This document shows positions 25,983 to 34,348 of a stretch of 64,000 nt of DNA, one piece after another. The notes beneath the pieces were generated by a model. The model made no database searches. It was not told the DNA's origin and worked only from the letters and a program-made list of their open reading frames with translations. How positions within the stretch are numbered: the stretch's first letter is position 1; each line of letters opens with the position of its first letter. Source of the DNA: Bradyrhizobium canariense (GTDB lineage: Bacteria > Pseudomonadota > Alphaproteobacteria > Rhizobiales > Xanthobacteraceae); assembly GCF_018130465.1 (NCBI RefSeq), contig NZ_JAFCKJ010000004.1, positions 248,001 to 312,000 on the forward strand, read 5' to 3'. The position numbers and the translations under genes are program-made.

Positions 25983-26789
25983 ATGGCAGATTTCTTTAAT
26001 CTCTTCGCAAAATCAGTGGTGACGGCCAACCTCGACAAGGTTGAGCAAGCAGCCGCTTTCCTTTGGTGGGCTGAGAAAAGAGACCGAAAGCTATCGGCTT
26101 CAATTCCAGAGGTTTGTGCCTATTTCGTCGAAGCTCGTCTGCCGAAGCCAAACAGCACAAGACTGGATAACGATTTTCGCAGATCGAAGCTGGTAAGTCG
26201 CGCGAATGGCGCCCGGTTTCGCCTCTCCCACACAGGCCTTGAATGGGGGACTGAACTGTTCGGCGTCTTTGCAGTGGACGAGATTGTCGAGGCCAAAAGG
26301 ACAGCCGACAGCGTTGTTGCCGACATTGACCTGACGCGGTGCCCCTACATCAGTGACGACGACCTTGCCGATGCACGGAAAATGGCTGAGCTGCATGTCG
26401 CGTTGTTCTCGTTGGAGAACTCAGTTCGGCGCCACATTGAGAAGGTTTTGACGGGGGGTCTCGGTGATACTTGGTGGGAACAGGCGGCTTCGGGACCAAT
26501 GAAGCGGAAGGAGCAAGAGCGTCGCGCAAACGAGGCTCAAAACAAATGGATACCTTCTCGGTCAACCTACGGTCCGCTATATTCGCTGGATTGGCCAGAC
26601 CTAGCCACGTTGATCAGGAAGTACGAGGACTTGTTCCGAACGTCGATTGGAGACATCAACTTCCTTCATCGGTTTCTTGATCTTGGCAACCTGCGCAATG
26701 TGGTCGCTCATAACGGCGTCATCGACGAGCCAATGCAATTCCGTCGGGTGGAGCTCGCGATACACGACTGGATTAAGCAGGTAGGCTAA
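25983..26789 (+). CDS. Swt1-type HEPN domain protein, candidate RNase effector
   Basis: 268 aa, ATG 4 bp after the preceding stop. Residues 15-90 look like a helical winged-helix region. Residues about 135-265 match the Swt1-like HEPN domain: a helical bundle with the RN-x3-H active-site motif as Arg238-Asn239 to His243 (GNLRNVVAHNG). HEPN domains with this motif are usually metal-independent RNases in toxin-antitoxin, abortive infection and RNA-processing systems. It closes the three-gene cassette. RNase activity and a defence role are inference from family and island context. Confidence 0.78.
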   Translation: MADFFNLFAKSVVTANLDKVEQAAAFLWWAEKRDRKLSASIPEVCAYFVEARLPKPNSTRLDNDFRRSKLVSRANGARFRLSHTGLEWGTELFGVFAVDEIVEAKRTADSVVADIDLTRCPYISDDDLADARKMAELHVALFSLENSVRRHIEKVLTGGLGDTWWEQAASGPMKRKEQERRANEAQNKWIPSRSTYGPLYSLDWPDLATLIRKYEDLFRTSIGDINFLHRFLDLGNLRNVVAHNGVIDEPMQFRRVELAIHDWIKQVG

Positions 26790-26878
26790 GCTTCTCTTCG
26801 GGGGGCGAGTTTGTCAAAGCTAAAGCTCGCTGGAGGCGGTATCCGATTCTTGGAGTACGGTGACACCGCAATCAGCCC

Positions 26879-26912
26879 GTAGGATGGGTTGAGCCCTTGC
26901 GAAACCCATCGC
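26879..26912. repeat. left inverted REP flanking the tyrosine transposase
   Basis: 34 bp, perfectly inverted relative to 27479-27512. Each copy is itself a hairpin: GATGGGTT and AACCCATC arms around a 12-nt loop. It ends 25 bp before the transposase start. Such REP hairpins are substrates of REP-associated tyrosine transposases. Confidence 0.92.
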
Positions 26913-26937
26913 ACTTGTTTCGTGGTAACGTCCCTTC

Positions 26938-27474
26938 ATGACCTCGTACCGCCGCAACTTCGTTTCGGGTGGATGTTTCTTCTTCACCGTCAACCTGGCG
27001 GAGCGGAAGCTAGCGTTGCTGACGGATCATATCGGATTGTTGCGCACGGCGTTTCGTGAAACGCACCGACGCCATCCATTCACGATCGATGCCATCGTGG
27101 TGTTGCCTGATCACCTTCACACGGTGTGGACATTACCAGAAGGTGATGCCGATTTTGCAATGCGCTGGCAGTTGATTAAATCCACCTTTTCGCGCGGTCT
27201 GGCTCGCAACGAGAGGATATCCCCAAGCCGCGCGGCCAAAGGTGAGCGGGGCATCTGGCAACGCAGATATTGGGAGCATACCGTTCGCGACGAAGCCGAT
27301 TTCGCACGGCATGTAGACTATGTTCATATCAATCCGGTCAAGCACGGGCTCGTCGACAGAGTCCGTGACTGGGCACCCTCCTCGTTTCATCGCCATATAA
27401 AGCTCGGCAATTACCCGGCCGATTGGGCCGGCGATCAGTCGGATGACGGCCGCGATTTCGGAGAACGGGGATAG
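26938..27474 (+). CDS. REP-associated tyrosine transposase (RAYT, IS200/IS605-like)
   Basis: 178 aa Y1-type HUH enzyme. The metal-binding HUH-type motif is DHLH (residues 58-61, VLPDHLHTVWTLP), and the candidate nucleophile is Tyr128 in DYVHINPVKHGLV, the hallmark segment of RAYTs. RAYTs cut single-stranded REP sequences and are thought to spread them. The gene is flanked by a perfect 34-bp inverted pair of REP hairpins, strong evidence for a functional recognition set. It divides the two HEPN cassettes of the island. Confidence 0.95.
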   Translation: MTSYRRNFVSGGCFFFTVNLAERKLALLTDHIGLLRTAFRETHRRHPFTIDAIVVLPDHLHTVWTLPEGDADFAMRWQLIKSTFSRGLARNERISPSRAAKGERGIWQRRYWEHTVRDEADFARHVDYVHINPVKHGLVDRVRDWAPSSFHRHIKLGNYPADWAGDQSDDGRDFGERG

Positions 27475-27478
27475 AGAA

Positions 27479-27512
27479 GCGATGGGTTTCGCAAGGGCTC
27501 AACCCATCCTAC
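27479..27512. repeat. right inverted REP flanking the tyrosine transposase
   Basis: Exact reverse complement of 26879-26912, 5 bp after the transposase stop. Together the two REPs frame a 634-bp unit that resembles a self-contained mobile element. Confidence 0.92.
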
Positions 27513-27568
27513 GAGCTGCGGTTCCGGCTTTTGCACCGATGATCCCCCGGCCCCGCGACAGGCGGCCG

Positions 27569-28747
27569 TCAAAGCCCTTCAAGTTGTCCTGAAAGAGCCA
27601 ACCGCCCTGCTTTCCTGGCTCCGATCTGAAGACATTGCAAAAGATTTGTCTTGTCGACGAGATGGCGAAGCTGTTCGGGGAGGTCCTGCTCTGCGGCCTG
27701 TTTGCGCTTCACATGCGCAATCCTGTCATCGAATTGCTCTGCCCAATATCCATCCCGGCCGAGATAGTAGAGCGTTTCAAGCTCGGCGATTTCATCGCCC
27801 GTAAGCTCCTGAAGAATCGTCTTCAGCACCGCTCTCTGGACGGCCATGCCTTCCATCAGGTCTTCGACACTGATATCCGCGCCATTGATGACGGCAGGTT
27901 CCGCATCGGGGTCCCTTGGCGGGTGCAGTTTCCGCCATTCCTCAATGACGCGAACTGCCTTGGCGTCGGTCAGGGATAGGGGCTCGCTCTCGCCACCGAG
28001 CCTGCCTTTCATTTCGCGGTTCGCCTTGATAACATTGAGCGCATCGGTGAAGTGCTTGCTGCCGAGATTGAAGCGCTTCTTGATCGCTTCCTTGGCGGCG
28101 GTAAAGGCGTCCGTCTTCCATTCGGCCAGTGGTGGCAGCATCGCGGTGATCGCCACCAAGTCGCTGCGTGAGCAGCGGTCGGTGTATGCCTTACCGCCGC
28201 GCTCCTCGACAAAGTCGATGGTGCGATGCTTGAGCCCATCGATGACGGAGGCCAGCCGCCGGAGGCTGATGCGGATCACCGCAATATTGGCGAGAGGCTC
28301 GTCCTTCAAGCTGACATCACCGTCGCGGTTCAGGTGGTAGCGCAGCTCCTGACCGTCTCCGTCGATACGCGTCAGACTCGCGATGAACGGCTCCAACGCA
28401 GCAAGGCCCTCGCGAAGCTTCTCGTCGCCGATATTGGCCCCGACGAGCTGATCGTAGTGACCTCGGATATCGTGATTGGCTGGATGCCCTTGGGCGAGAG
28501 CACCATACTTAACGAGCTGGTTCGTGACGTATTTCAGTAGCAATTCGACGGCATGCCGTGCGTTGTAGAGAATGGGGAGAACCAAAGTATCGCGCCTGCC
28601 CAACATGTTCTTCTGAATGACGGCATCCGCAAGCTCCCATGCCGCTTCGATGTAGCCGTCGAGGTAGTGCAACTCGTCTCCCTGCTGGCCGATGCAGGCG
28701 TTCCATGTACCGTCCGGCGGCAATGTAAAAAAGGGATCGTGACTCAC
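27569..28747 (-). CDS. HEPN-like protein of the XRE cassette
   Basis: 392 aa, soluble. Near the N-terminus NARHAVELLLKYVTNQLV (residues 62-79) followed by NHDI (91-94) resembles the helix pair and His-containing turn of HEPN/AbiV-type domains. The remainder is helical with no domain I can name. It is the last gene of a minus-strand run: the DUF4258-like gene ends 3 bp before its start. The arrangement regulator, small protein, HEPN protein suggests a toxin-antitoxin or defence unit; the HEPN reading is tentative because the canonical R-x4-6-H is not clear. Confidence 0.62.
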   Translation of the reverse strand: MSHDPFFTLPPDGTWNACIGQQGDELHYLDGYIEAAWELADAVIQKNMLGRRDTLVLPILYNARHAVELLLKYVTNQLVKYGALAQGHPANHDIRGHYDQLVGANIGDEKLREGLAALEPFIASLTRIDGDGQELRYHLNRDGDVSLKDEPLANIAVIRISLRRLASVIDGLKHRTIDFVEERGGKAYTDRCSRSDLVAITAMLPPLAEWKTDAFTAAKEAIKKRFNLGSKHFTDALNVIKANREMKGRLGGESEPLSLTDAKAVRVIEEWRKLHPPRDPDAEPAVINGADISVEDLMEGMAVQRAVLKTILQELTGDEIAELETLYYLGRDGYWAEQFDDRIAHVKRKQAAEQDLPEQLRHLVDKTNLLQCLQIGARKAGRLALSGQLEGL

Positions 28748-28750
28748 GAG

Positions 28751-29089
28751 CTATCCTTTTGGGGTGCATTCAAGACCTTGCGTTCTTCCCGAATCGCAAA
28801 GATTATCTTTTCGCGCGTTCCGGAGCAGGCGGCGCTCGCGAGTCCTGGTGGGGTGGTATGCCGTCACGATCTGGCCATTCTTCACGACCAGCCGTTTGCC
28901 GACGAGACGGCGGAAGCGTTGCAGAAGCAGCTTTAGGCCGTGCTCGGCTTCTCGATAATCCTTCTCCCGAACCAGATAGCCATCATTGACTTCCGTGCCA
29001 ATCAGGGCGATCAACTCAGCATCTCTCGGCACGAGGCCGCGCTGAGACATGCGTACCGCCGCGTGTTTCGTGATGGTGAGCGTGCTCAT
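28751..29089 (-). CDS. DUF4258-like small protein
   Basis: 112 aa. The N-terminus (ITKHAAVRMSQRGL) and central segment (KRLVVKNGQIVTAYHPTRTRERRLLRNAR) match the pattern of DUF4258-type proteins, which often occur as small toxins or toxin-like partners beside HTH proteins. Its ATG overlaps the regulator stop by 4 bp (ATGA), so translation is coupled. The last 20 residues have no recognisable family match. Toxin role is a hypothesis only. Confidence 0.65.
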   Translation of the reverse strand: MSTLTITKHAAVRMSQRGLVPRDAELIALIGTEVNDGYLVREKDYREAEHGLKLLLQRFRRLVGKRLVVKNGQIVTAYHPTRTRERRLLRNARKDNLCDSGRTQGLECTPKG

Positions 29090-30009
29090 ATTACCGCCCC
29101 TGATTTCTTGCGGCGCTTGGCAGCCTCATTATGTGCGTTAAAGAACGCATCGGCTTGCTCGCGCACCCAAACCGCGCGCTTATCCGCGTTTCCAGTGACG
29201 CCCTGCAGATCCTTCGGCATGTCGTAGAGATCCACGACACCGGTCAGAATTCTCTTGGCCAGGGTCTCGTCACCGTTGACCATGTCCCGGGCTTCGTTGC
29301 GACACACCTGAAAGATTGGATAATCGATCGGTGAAAAGCTCTCGAAGCTGGTCATCTCGCCCATTTCCTCCGTCAATTTTGAAAGGAAGACCGCGAACGG
29401 ATTGTCGACATCGTCACCGAACGAATGGACAAGACCGTCGCTAAAATCGTCGTCCCCAAAGCACATCCCGAAAATGTCGTGAGCCTCGATGGATCGCGCT
29501 TCCGCGGCGATCTTCTCCTCGGAATACATGAGATTGGGAGGCGGCAAATGCTGCATCTCTTTCTCGATCGCCCGCGCGGTTTCGCAGGCCTCCTCGAGCT
29601 TGTTGAGTCGACGGCGGCGTTCGCGCAGGCTCATCTCGGCCGCCCAGCAGAACAATAGCGGTGCGAGTTCCATCACTTGCCACGGCCGAACGAAATAGCG
29701 CTCCGAAATCAGGTAGAGAAAATTGTTCGCCGTTCTGCTGACGCCGAAACCGGATTGGCGCCGCCGCTTCGTCAGCTCGCTTGGCTGGCCTTCCGGCGCC
29801 AGCGCGTCTCGCATCAACTCGGCTGGCTCAACGCTTAGTGCGAGGGCGAGCCGCTTGATTGTGTTTTCACGGGTTTGGCACGGCTCGCTCCGCCGCTCGA
29901 TGCGGGAGATGGTCTGCTTGTTGACCTTTGCCATTTCGGCAAGCCGTTCCTGCGACCAACCTTTCCAGAGTCGCAGGGTCTTCAGGATCATTGGGTTTAG
30001 CTTTGCCAT
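29086..30009 (-). CDS. XRE-family HTH regulator with large C-terminal domain
   Basis: 307 aa. Residues about 8-62 are an XRE/Cro helix-turn-helix (MILKTLRLWKGWSQERLAEMAKVNKQTISRIERRS, split here by helices). The remaining 240 residues, including CWAAEMSLRERRRRLNKLEEA, match no domain I know; they may sense a ligand or hold the partner proteins. A GAGGAGA ribosome site lies before the ATG, and AT-rich DNA with a perfect ATACGTAT lies upstream (30046-30053), a possible autoregulatory operator. It leads the three-gene minus-strand cassette. Confidence 0.78.
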   Translation of the reverse strand: MAKLNPMILKTLRLWKGWSQERLAEMAKVNKQTISRIERRSEPCQTRENTIKRLALALSVEPAELMRDALAPEGQPSELTKRRRQSGFGVSRTANNFLYLISERYFVRPWQVMELAPLLFCWAAEMSLRERRRRLNKLEEACETARAIEKEMQHLPPPNLMYSEEKIAAEARSIEAHDIFGMCFGDDDFSDGLVHSFGDDVDNPFAVFLSKLTEEMGEMTSFESFSPIDYPIFQVCRNEARDMVNGDETLAKRILTGVVDLYDMPKDLQGVTGNADKRAVWVREQADAFFNAHNEAAKRRKKSGAVI

Positions 30010-30687
30010 AGGCCAATCTCCTCGCTTGACCTAAATAACCTTAATATACGTATCATTTAAATAGACATTTAGACTGCATTTCGAGAATGAAGTCAGCTCT
30101 TCGCATGATCGATGTGCGTTTTTTAACCCAGAATGCTTACCTCGATCTAGGTTCGAGCGCGCCCTAACGGGACGGCTCTCGTGAACCGACCTTGGCGTCT
30201 CAGCCTTGGAATTACGGTGACAGTGCTGGACTGCACCTAATTCGTCAGCTCTCTTGGGAGTTAAGTGCACCATCACCGCAATTCGGGCACACACGCCCCG
30301 CCTTCTTTCTTCCCCCTTGTGGGGGAAGGTGGCGCGAAGCGCCGGATGAGGGGTTGCATCCGCAGACCCAAACGTCGAGTGGGGCTCGCCGAGAGAACCC
30401 CTCACCCGAGTGAATTTGTGTCTGCTGGCATCGCTGCCCTCTCCCGCAAGGCGCGAGGGCACAATAATCGGCATCGCAGAGAGCTAACTGCCTCCCCGCG
30501 ATGATCTCCTGCAGCGTCGCGAGATGCCGAGCGAAGGCGCCACGGCCGTTAGCGATAGTCTGCGGCTTCTTGCGCCGTTGCACGATGGATTCCGGGCTCG
30601 TCGCTTCGCGCCGCCCCGGAATGACGGCGGAGAGAGCAGGATTCGCGCTTGCCGGCGAAAAGCCTTAACGTCGGGGCTGCGCCCAAA
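30010..30687. other. repeat-laden right end of the island
   Basis: 678 bp without a convincing gene. It holds the presumed promoter of the XRE cassette (AT-rich, ATACGTAT at 30046-30053), a REPIN-like hairpin (30209-30284), and two further repeat-looking blocks: one around 30297-30480 with mirrored 'CCCTTGTGGGGGAAGG' and 'CCCTCTCCCGCAAGG' type arms, and one around 30575-30637 with GGATTCCGGGCTCG and CCCCGGAATGAC arms. These resemble dispersed Bradyrhizobium repeats; only single copies occur in this window. Confidence 0.65.
30209..30284. repeat. REPIN-like inverted repeat near the island's right end
   Basis: Arms GAATTACGGTGACAGTG and CACCATCACCGCAATTC, imperfect inverted repeats (14 of 17 paired), around a 42-bp middle. 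The arm sequence is of the type often seen beside REP transposase genes in Proteobacteria. It differs from the REP bracketing the transposase at 27 kb, so another transposase elsewhere probably mobilised it. Confidence 0.7.
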
Positions 30688-32328
30688 ATGCCGAATCGTT
30701 TGCCGATGCCGCCTGCGGAACCCCTGCTCAACACGCCCGAATTCACCGTTTCCGAGCTCTCACAGTCCCTGAAACGGACGGTGGAGGACACCTATGGCCA
30801 TGTCCGGGTCCGCGGCGAGATTTCCGGGTTCCGCGGCGCCCATTCCTCCGGCCATTGCTATTTCGCGCTCAAGGACGAGAGCGCCAAGATCGAGGCGGTG
30901 ATCTGGAAGGGCGTGCACGGGCGGATGCGCTTCAAGCCCCAGGAGGGGCTCGAGGTCATCGCCACCGGCAAGCTCACGACCTATCCGGGCTCCTCGAAAT
31001 ACCAGATCGTGATCGAGGCGCTGGAGCCGGCCGGCATCGGCGCGCTGATGGCGCTGATGGAGGAGCGCAAGAAGAAGCTCGCCGCCGAAGGCCTGTTCGA
31101 TGAGGCGCGCAAGCAGCTGCTGCCGTGGCTGCCCGAGGTGATCGGCGTCGTCACGTCGCCGACCGGCGCCGTGATCCGCGACATCCTGCATCGCCTGGAG
31201 GACCGCTTTCCGCGCCACGTGCTGGTGTGGCCGGTCAAGGTGCAGGGCGAAGGCTCGGCCGAGCAGGTCGCAGCCGCGATCCGCGGCTTCAACGCGCTGC
31301 CGGAGGGCGGCAAGATCCCGCGCCCCGACGTGCTGATCGTCGCGCGCGGCGGCGGCTCGCTGGAGGATCTCTGGTCGTTCAACGAGGAGATCGTGGTCCG
31401 TGCCGCGGCCGAGAGCATGATCCCGCTGATCTCGGCCGTGGGGCATGAGACCGACATCACGCTGATCGATTTCGTCGCCGACAAGCGCGCGCCGACGCCG
31501 ACGGCGGCGGCCGAGATGGCGGTGCCGGTGCGCAGCGATCTCTTTGTCGAGGTCGGCGATCTCGGGCGCCGCACCCGCGCCTATTGGCAGCGCAGCCAGG
31601 AGAGCCGTCGCAGCGAGCTGCGTGCCGCCGCGCGCGCGCTGCCGGCAGCCGGCGACCTGCTGGCGATCCCGCGGCAGCGGCTTGATTCGGCGGGGGCGTC
31701 CCTGCCCCGCTGCCTCAAGGCCAACACCCATGCGCATTTCCGAAGGTTCACCGCCGCCAGCGCCAAGCTGACGCTGCGGGTGCTGCACGGCCAGATCGCG
31801 CAGGCCGATCATCGCCTCACCGTGTGCGGCGAGCGGCTCGGACTGTCCACGCGCTCGCTGCTGCGGCGGCGGCGCGACCGCTTTGCCGGGCTGGAGGTGC
31901 GCTTGCGCGCCTCCAAACTGTCCAATGCGCAGGCGCAGCGCAACGCGCTCGCGCGCCAGCGCGAGCGCACGCATCGCCTTGCCGAGCGCGCGGGCCGCGC
32001 GCTCGTGACGCTGTTGCAGCGGCTGGATGCCCGCGTCGAGAACAGCGGCAAGCTGCTCTCCGCGCTGTCCTATCGCGGCGTGCTCGCGCGCGGCTTTGCG
32101 CTGGTGCGCGATGAAGCCGGCCATCCCCTGCATGCGGCCGACGCGATCGGTCCCGGCGCGCGTGTCGAGATCGAGTTCGCGGACGGACGCGTGGGTGCAA
32201 CGGCGGATGCGGATCGGCCGGCGCCCGCGGCGAAGCGCGCGCCGTCGCAAGCCAAGCCGGCGGCGCAAGAGGCCAAACCCGCGCCGAAGCGCGTGGGCAA
32301 GCCGGTGGATCAGGGTAATTTGTTCTGA
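30688..32328 (+). CDS. xseA: exodeoxyribonuclease VII large subunit
   Basis: 546 aa. The N-terminal OB fold ([19 protein letters not shown] then [21 protein letters not shown]) binds single-stranded DNA. The catalytic core has [15 protein letters not shown] and [10 protein letters not shown], followed by a long helical region and a Lys/Ala/Pro-rich tail. With the small subunit XseB it degrades single-stranded DNA. ATG 30688 preferred. It restores the core gene order after the island. Confidence 0.96.
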   Translation: MPNRLPMPPAEPLLNTPEFTVSELSQSLKRTVEDTYGHVRVRGEISGFRGAHSSGHCYFALKDESAKIEAVIWKGVHGRMRFKPQEGLEVIATGKLTTYPGSSKYQIVIEALEPAGIGALMALMEERKKKLAAEGLFDEARKQLLPWLPEVIGVVTSPTGAVIRDILHRLEDRFPRHVLVWPVKVQGEGSAEQVAAAIRGFNALPEGGKIPRPDVLIVARGGGSLEDLWSFNEEIVVRAAAESMIPLISAVGHETDITLIDFVADKRAPTPTAAAEMAVPVRSDLFVEVGDLGRRTRAYWQRSQESRRSELRAAARALPAAGDLLAIPRQRLDSAGASLPRCLKANTHAHFRRFTAASAKLTLRVLHGQIAQADHRLTVCGERLGLSTRSLLRRRRDRFAGLEVRLRASKLSNAQAQRNALARQRERTHRLAERAGRALVTLLQRLDARVENSGKLLSALSYRGVLARGFALVRDEAGHPLHAADAIGPGARVEIEFADGRVGATADADRPAPAAKRAPSQAKPAAQEAKPAPKRVGKPVDQGNLF

Positions 32329-32356
32329 GGGCTGAGAGCGACGCTCCGCCCTCGGT

Positions 32357-32492
32357 GTCATTCCCCGCCACCGGGGCTCGCCTTCGGCGAGCCCGATGAC
32401 AGGCTCCAGCGGGGAATCCAGTACGCCGCGGCCTCTCGACGAGCCATTGACGTCTCGGCGTACTGGATCGCCCGGTCAAGCCGGGCGATGAC
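32357..32492. repeat. palindromic repeat family B, copy 1 (inverted orientation)
   Basis: Related, as reverse complement, to 55457-55592 over its whole length; shares GTCATTCCCCGCCACCGGGG and GGCGTACTGGAT blocks. Terminal arms GTCATTCCCC and GGGCGATGAC, with several internal hairpins. Confidence 0.85.
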
Positions 32493-32529
32493 AGCGAGTA
32501 TGTAGGACGCACGTGCCACACACTCGCTG

Positions 32530-32655
32530 TCGTCCTGGCGAAAGCCAGGACCCATACCGCGAGGTTTATCGGGTACGCGTGGTGCCAATTCCGAACGACC
32601 AGTCTTCGCCAAACTACTCCCTGGGGTAATGGGTCCTGGCTTTCGCCAGGACGAC
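32530..32655. repeat. palindromic repeat family C, copy 1
   Basis: Ends TCGTCCTGGCGAAAGCCAGG and CCTGGCTTTCGCCAGGACGA are mirror images; each end is itself a hairpin. A related copy is at 34713-34849. Confidence 0.85.
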
Positions 32656-32685
32656 GCTGGGAGAGGCGCGCATGCAGCCCAACCT

Positions 32686-32765
32686 CGTCATTGCGAGCGC
32701 AGCGAAGCAATCCAGAATTTTTCCGCGGAGGGACTCTGGATCGCTTCGCTGCGCTCGCAATGACG
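32686..32765. repeat. REP-like repeat family A, copy 2
   Basis: 80 bp, CGTCATTGCGAGCGCAGCG at the left and CGCTCGCAATGACG at the right; near-identical arms to 16304-16390 with a different loop. Confidence 0.85.
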
Positions 32766-32782
32766 GTGTGGGAGCAGTCCGC

Positions 32783-32947
32783 CTACCGGCAGGACAATCC
32801 CGCGTCGATCGTGGTCCAGAAGCCGCAATGTTCCGGCGCGAGTTGCGGCGCGCCGGCATATGCTTCGAAGAGGTGGGCTTCGAACAGGAAGACCGCGACG
32901 GTGAAGACGATCAGTGCGGAGGAGAACAGGACAAAGCGGTTGCGCAT
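32783..32947 (-). CDS. very small secreted or membrane protein
   Basis: 54 aa from ATG 32947 (MRNRFVLFSS); a longer 61-aa start exists at 32968. A hydrophobic segment (FVLFSSALIVFTVAVFLFEA) is followed by a short tail with two cysteines (EHCGFWTTIDAGLSC) that could form a disulfide or bind metal. The compact hydrophobic head and Cys pair suggest a real envelope miniprotein, but I know no family. Function unknown. Confidence 0.5.
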   Translation of the reverse strand: MRNRFVLFSSALIVFTVAVFLFEAHLFEAYAGAPQLAPEHCGFWTTIDAGLSCR

Positions 32948-33109
32948 GGGATTGCGTTTAATCGACATCGTGGTCGAATGATGGCGTCGTCACGGGCTGA
33001 AACCGCCACGGCGCGCGATCCGTAGATTCACGGTCGGCCATACTCCGTGCAGGGCGGTGGTCGATGCGGGGCTGTCCGCCAAATTTGTTCCTCGGGCGGC
33101 CCCGCTTGG

Positions 33110-33934
33110 TTACCGCGCCAGCCACTCCGCGACCTCTTTCTGCGCCTCCGCGCGCGCGACCGCATCGGTACCGAGATGGCCGTGCTCGGGCGCGGCGGCA
33201 TCAAGGCTGCCGGCAGCTGCGTGCAGCGGCGTGTTGGCACGGTCGAAGTCGTGATAGGCGCCGGGATAGACCACGATGCGCGCGAGCGCGCTGCGGCCAT
33301 GCGCACCCTCGACCATCTGGCGGCAGGCCGGCGGCGACGAGACGTCGTCATTGGCGCCGATCAGCACAAGCGTCGGCACCCGTGTGCTCCACCCCAGGCC
33401 AGCGGAAATCCTGCAGTCCGGATAGAACGCGATCGCGGCGCGGAAATCCGGGCCCGCATCGCGCGCAATGCTCTGCGGACGCACGGCCCAGAGCAGCGCG
33501 CTGGCGCCATTCGCCCACCCCATCAGGCTGACGCGGTCGCGCGCAACCCAACTCTGCTTCATCAGCCAGGCACGCGAAGCCGCGATGTCGGCGACGCGTT
33601 CGCGCCGCGCCTTGACGTGCATCTCCTTGACGCGGCATTGCGGCCCGAGCTCGCGCGAGCCGTAGCTGTCAGGGAGCAGGACGGCGTTGCCGGACTTGAG
33701 CAGCCGCTCGGCCCAGTCGCGATAGCGCGGCAGGACGGAATCGGGATGGCCACCGAGGCCGCCGCAGCCGTGCAGCGCGATCACGGTCGGAAACGGCCCC
33801 GCACCCTCGGGCTTGTAGAGCTGCGCATGCAGCACGCCGGACGCCAGCGGAATCTCGACCGGCTGCGGCGCCGGCGACGCGTGCGCGGCCGAGATCAGGA
33901 ACGTCAGGAACAGGGCGGTCAATGGAAGGCGCAT
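33110..33934 (-). CDS. secreted dienelactone hydrolase-like protein with nucleophile replaced
   Basis: 274 aa with a signal peptide (residues 1-20, ending SAAHAS). The alpha/beta hydrolase core of the dienelactone hydrolase family is clear: ALHGCGG (54-60), LLPDSYGSRE, MGWANGAS and LIGANDD, YHDFD. The nucleophile position of the G-x-(S/C)-x-G elbow is Ala141 (G-W-A-N-G), while the acid (Asp196/197) and His228 remain. So hydrolysis by the usual route is unlikely. Codon is GCG; a T to G change from TCG would explain it. It may be a pseudoenzyme or recently inactivated. Confidence 0.82.
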   Translation of the reverse strand: MRLPLTALFLTFLISAAHASPAPQPVEIPLASGVLHAQLYKPEGAGPFPTVIALHGCGGLGGHPDSVLPRYRDWAERLLKSGNAVLLPDSYGSRELGPQCRVKEMHVKARRERVADIAASRAWLMKQSWVARDRVSLMGWANGASALLWAVRPQSIARDAGPDFRAAIAFYPDCRISAGLGWSTRVPTLVLIGANDDVSSPPACRQMVEGAHGRSALARIVVYPGAYHDFDRANTPLHAAAGSLDAAAPEHGHLGTDAVARAEAQKEVAEWLAR

Positions 33935-34110
33935 CGGACTCTGCCGTTGGATCCTTCGTTCATGCACTATCACGCGGAAACGCCGCCAAAACATCACAAA
34001 CCGGTGGGTTTACCGGGCGGACAAGCCACCCTATTTATGCTACATCCCGTCCAACACATCGTGCCCCTCCAATGTGATCCCGGAGAGGCCTTCCACGGAG
34101 ACTTTCGACC

Positions 34111-34338
34111 GTGCTGAACAAGTTCGGCCCCTCTGGCCATGGCGAAGCGCAGGTGCAGTATCTCGACGGCGATTTCCGCGTGATCTCGCCGGGGACCTTC
34201 GTGCGCTGCGCGATCACCGATACGCGCATCCCGCTCGACGAGTTGAAATACTGGAGCGTGGACCTGCAGGAAGCCTACGCCACGCCCGCCGCCGTGCTCG
34301 AGCGGCATTACCCCGGCGCGCCCAAGCCGCAAGCGTGA
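34111..34338 (+). CDS. DUF2093 domain protein
   Basis: 75 aa, the whole length of the domain (QVQYLDGDFRVISPGTFVRCAITDTRIPLDELKYWSV, split). DUF2093 proteins are short, alphaproteobacteria-specific and commonly encoded beside xseA and lpxK, as here. No catalytic residues or membrane segment are apparent. Function unknown. Confidence 0.88.
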   Translation: MLNKFGPSGHGEAQVQYLDGDFRVISPGTFVRCAITDTRIPLDELKYWSVDLQEAYATPAAVLERHYPGAPKPQA

Positions 34339-34348
34339 GGCCGCGGTT

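Larger units (their letters stand above)
32329..32782. other. 454-bp intergenic block made of three repeat families
   Basis: Between xseA and a tiny gene. Consists almost wholly of family B (32357-32492), family C (32530-32655) and family A (32686-32765) repeats. No other feature seen. Confidence 0.8.

Noticed and set aside
24438-30687. Prophage or integrative element
   Set aside because: No integrase, phage structural gene, or tRNA attachment site found at the island edges.
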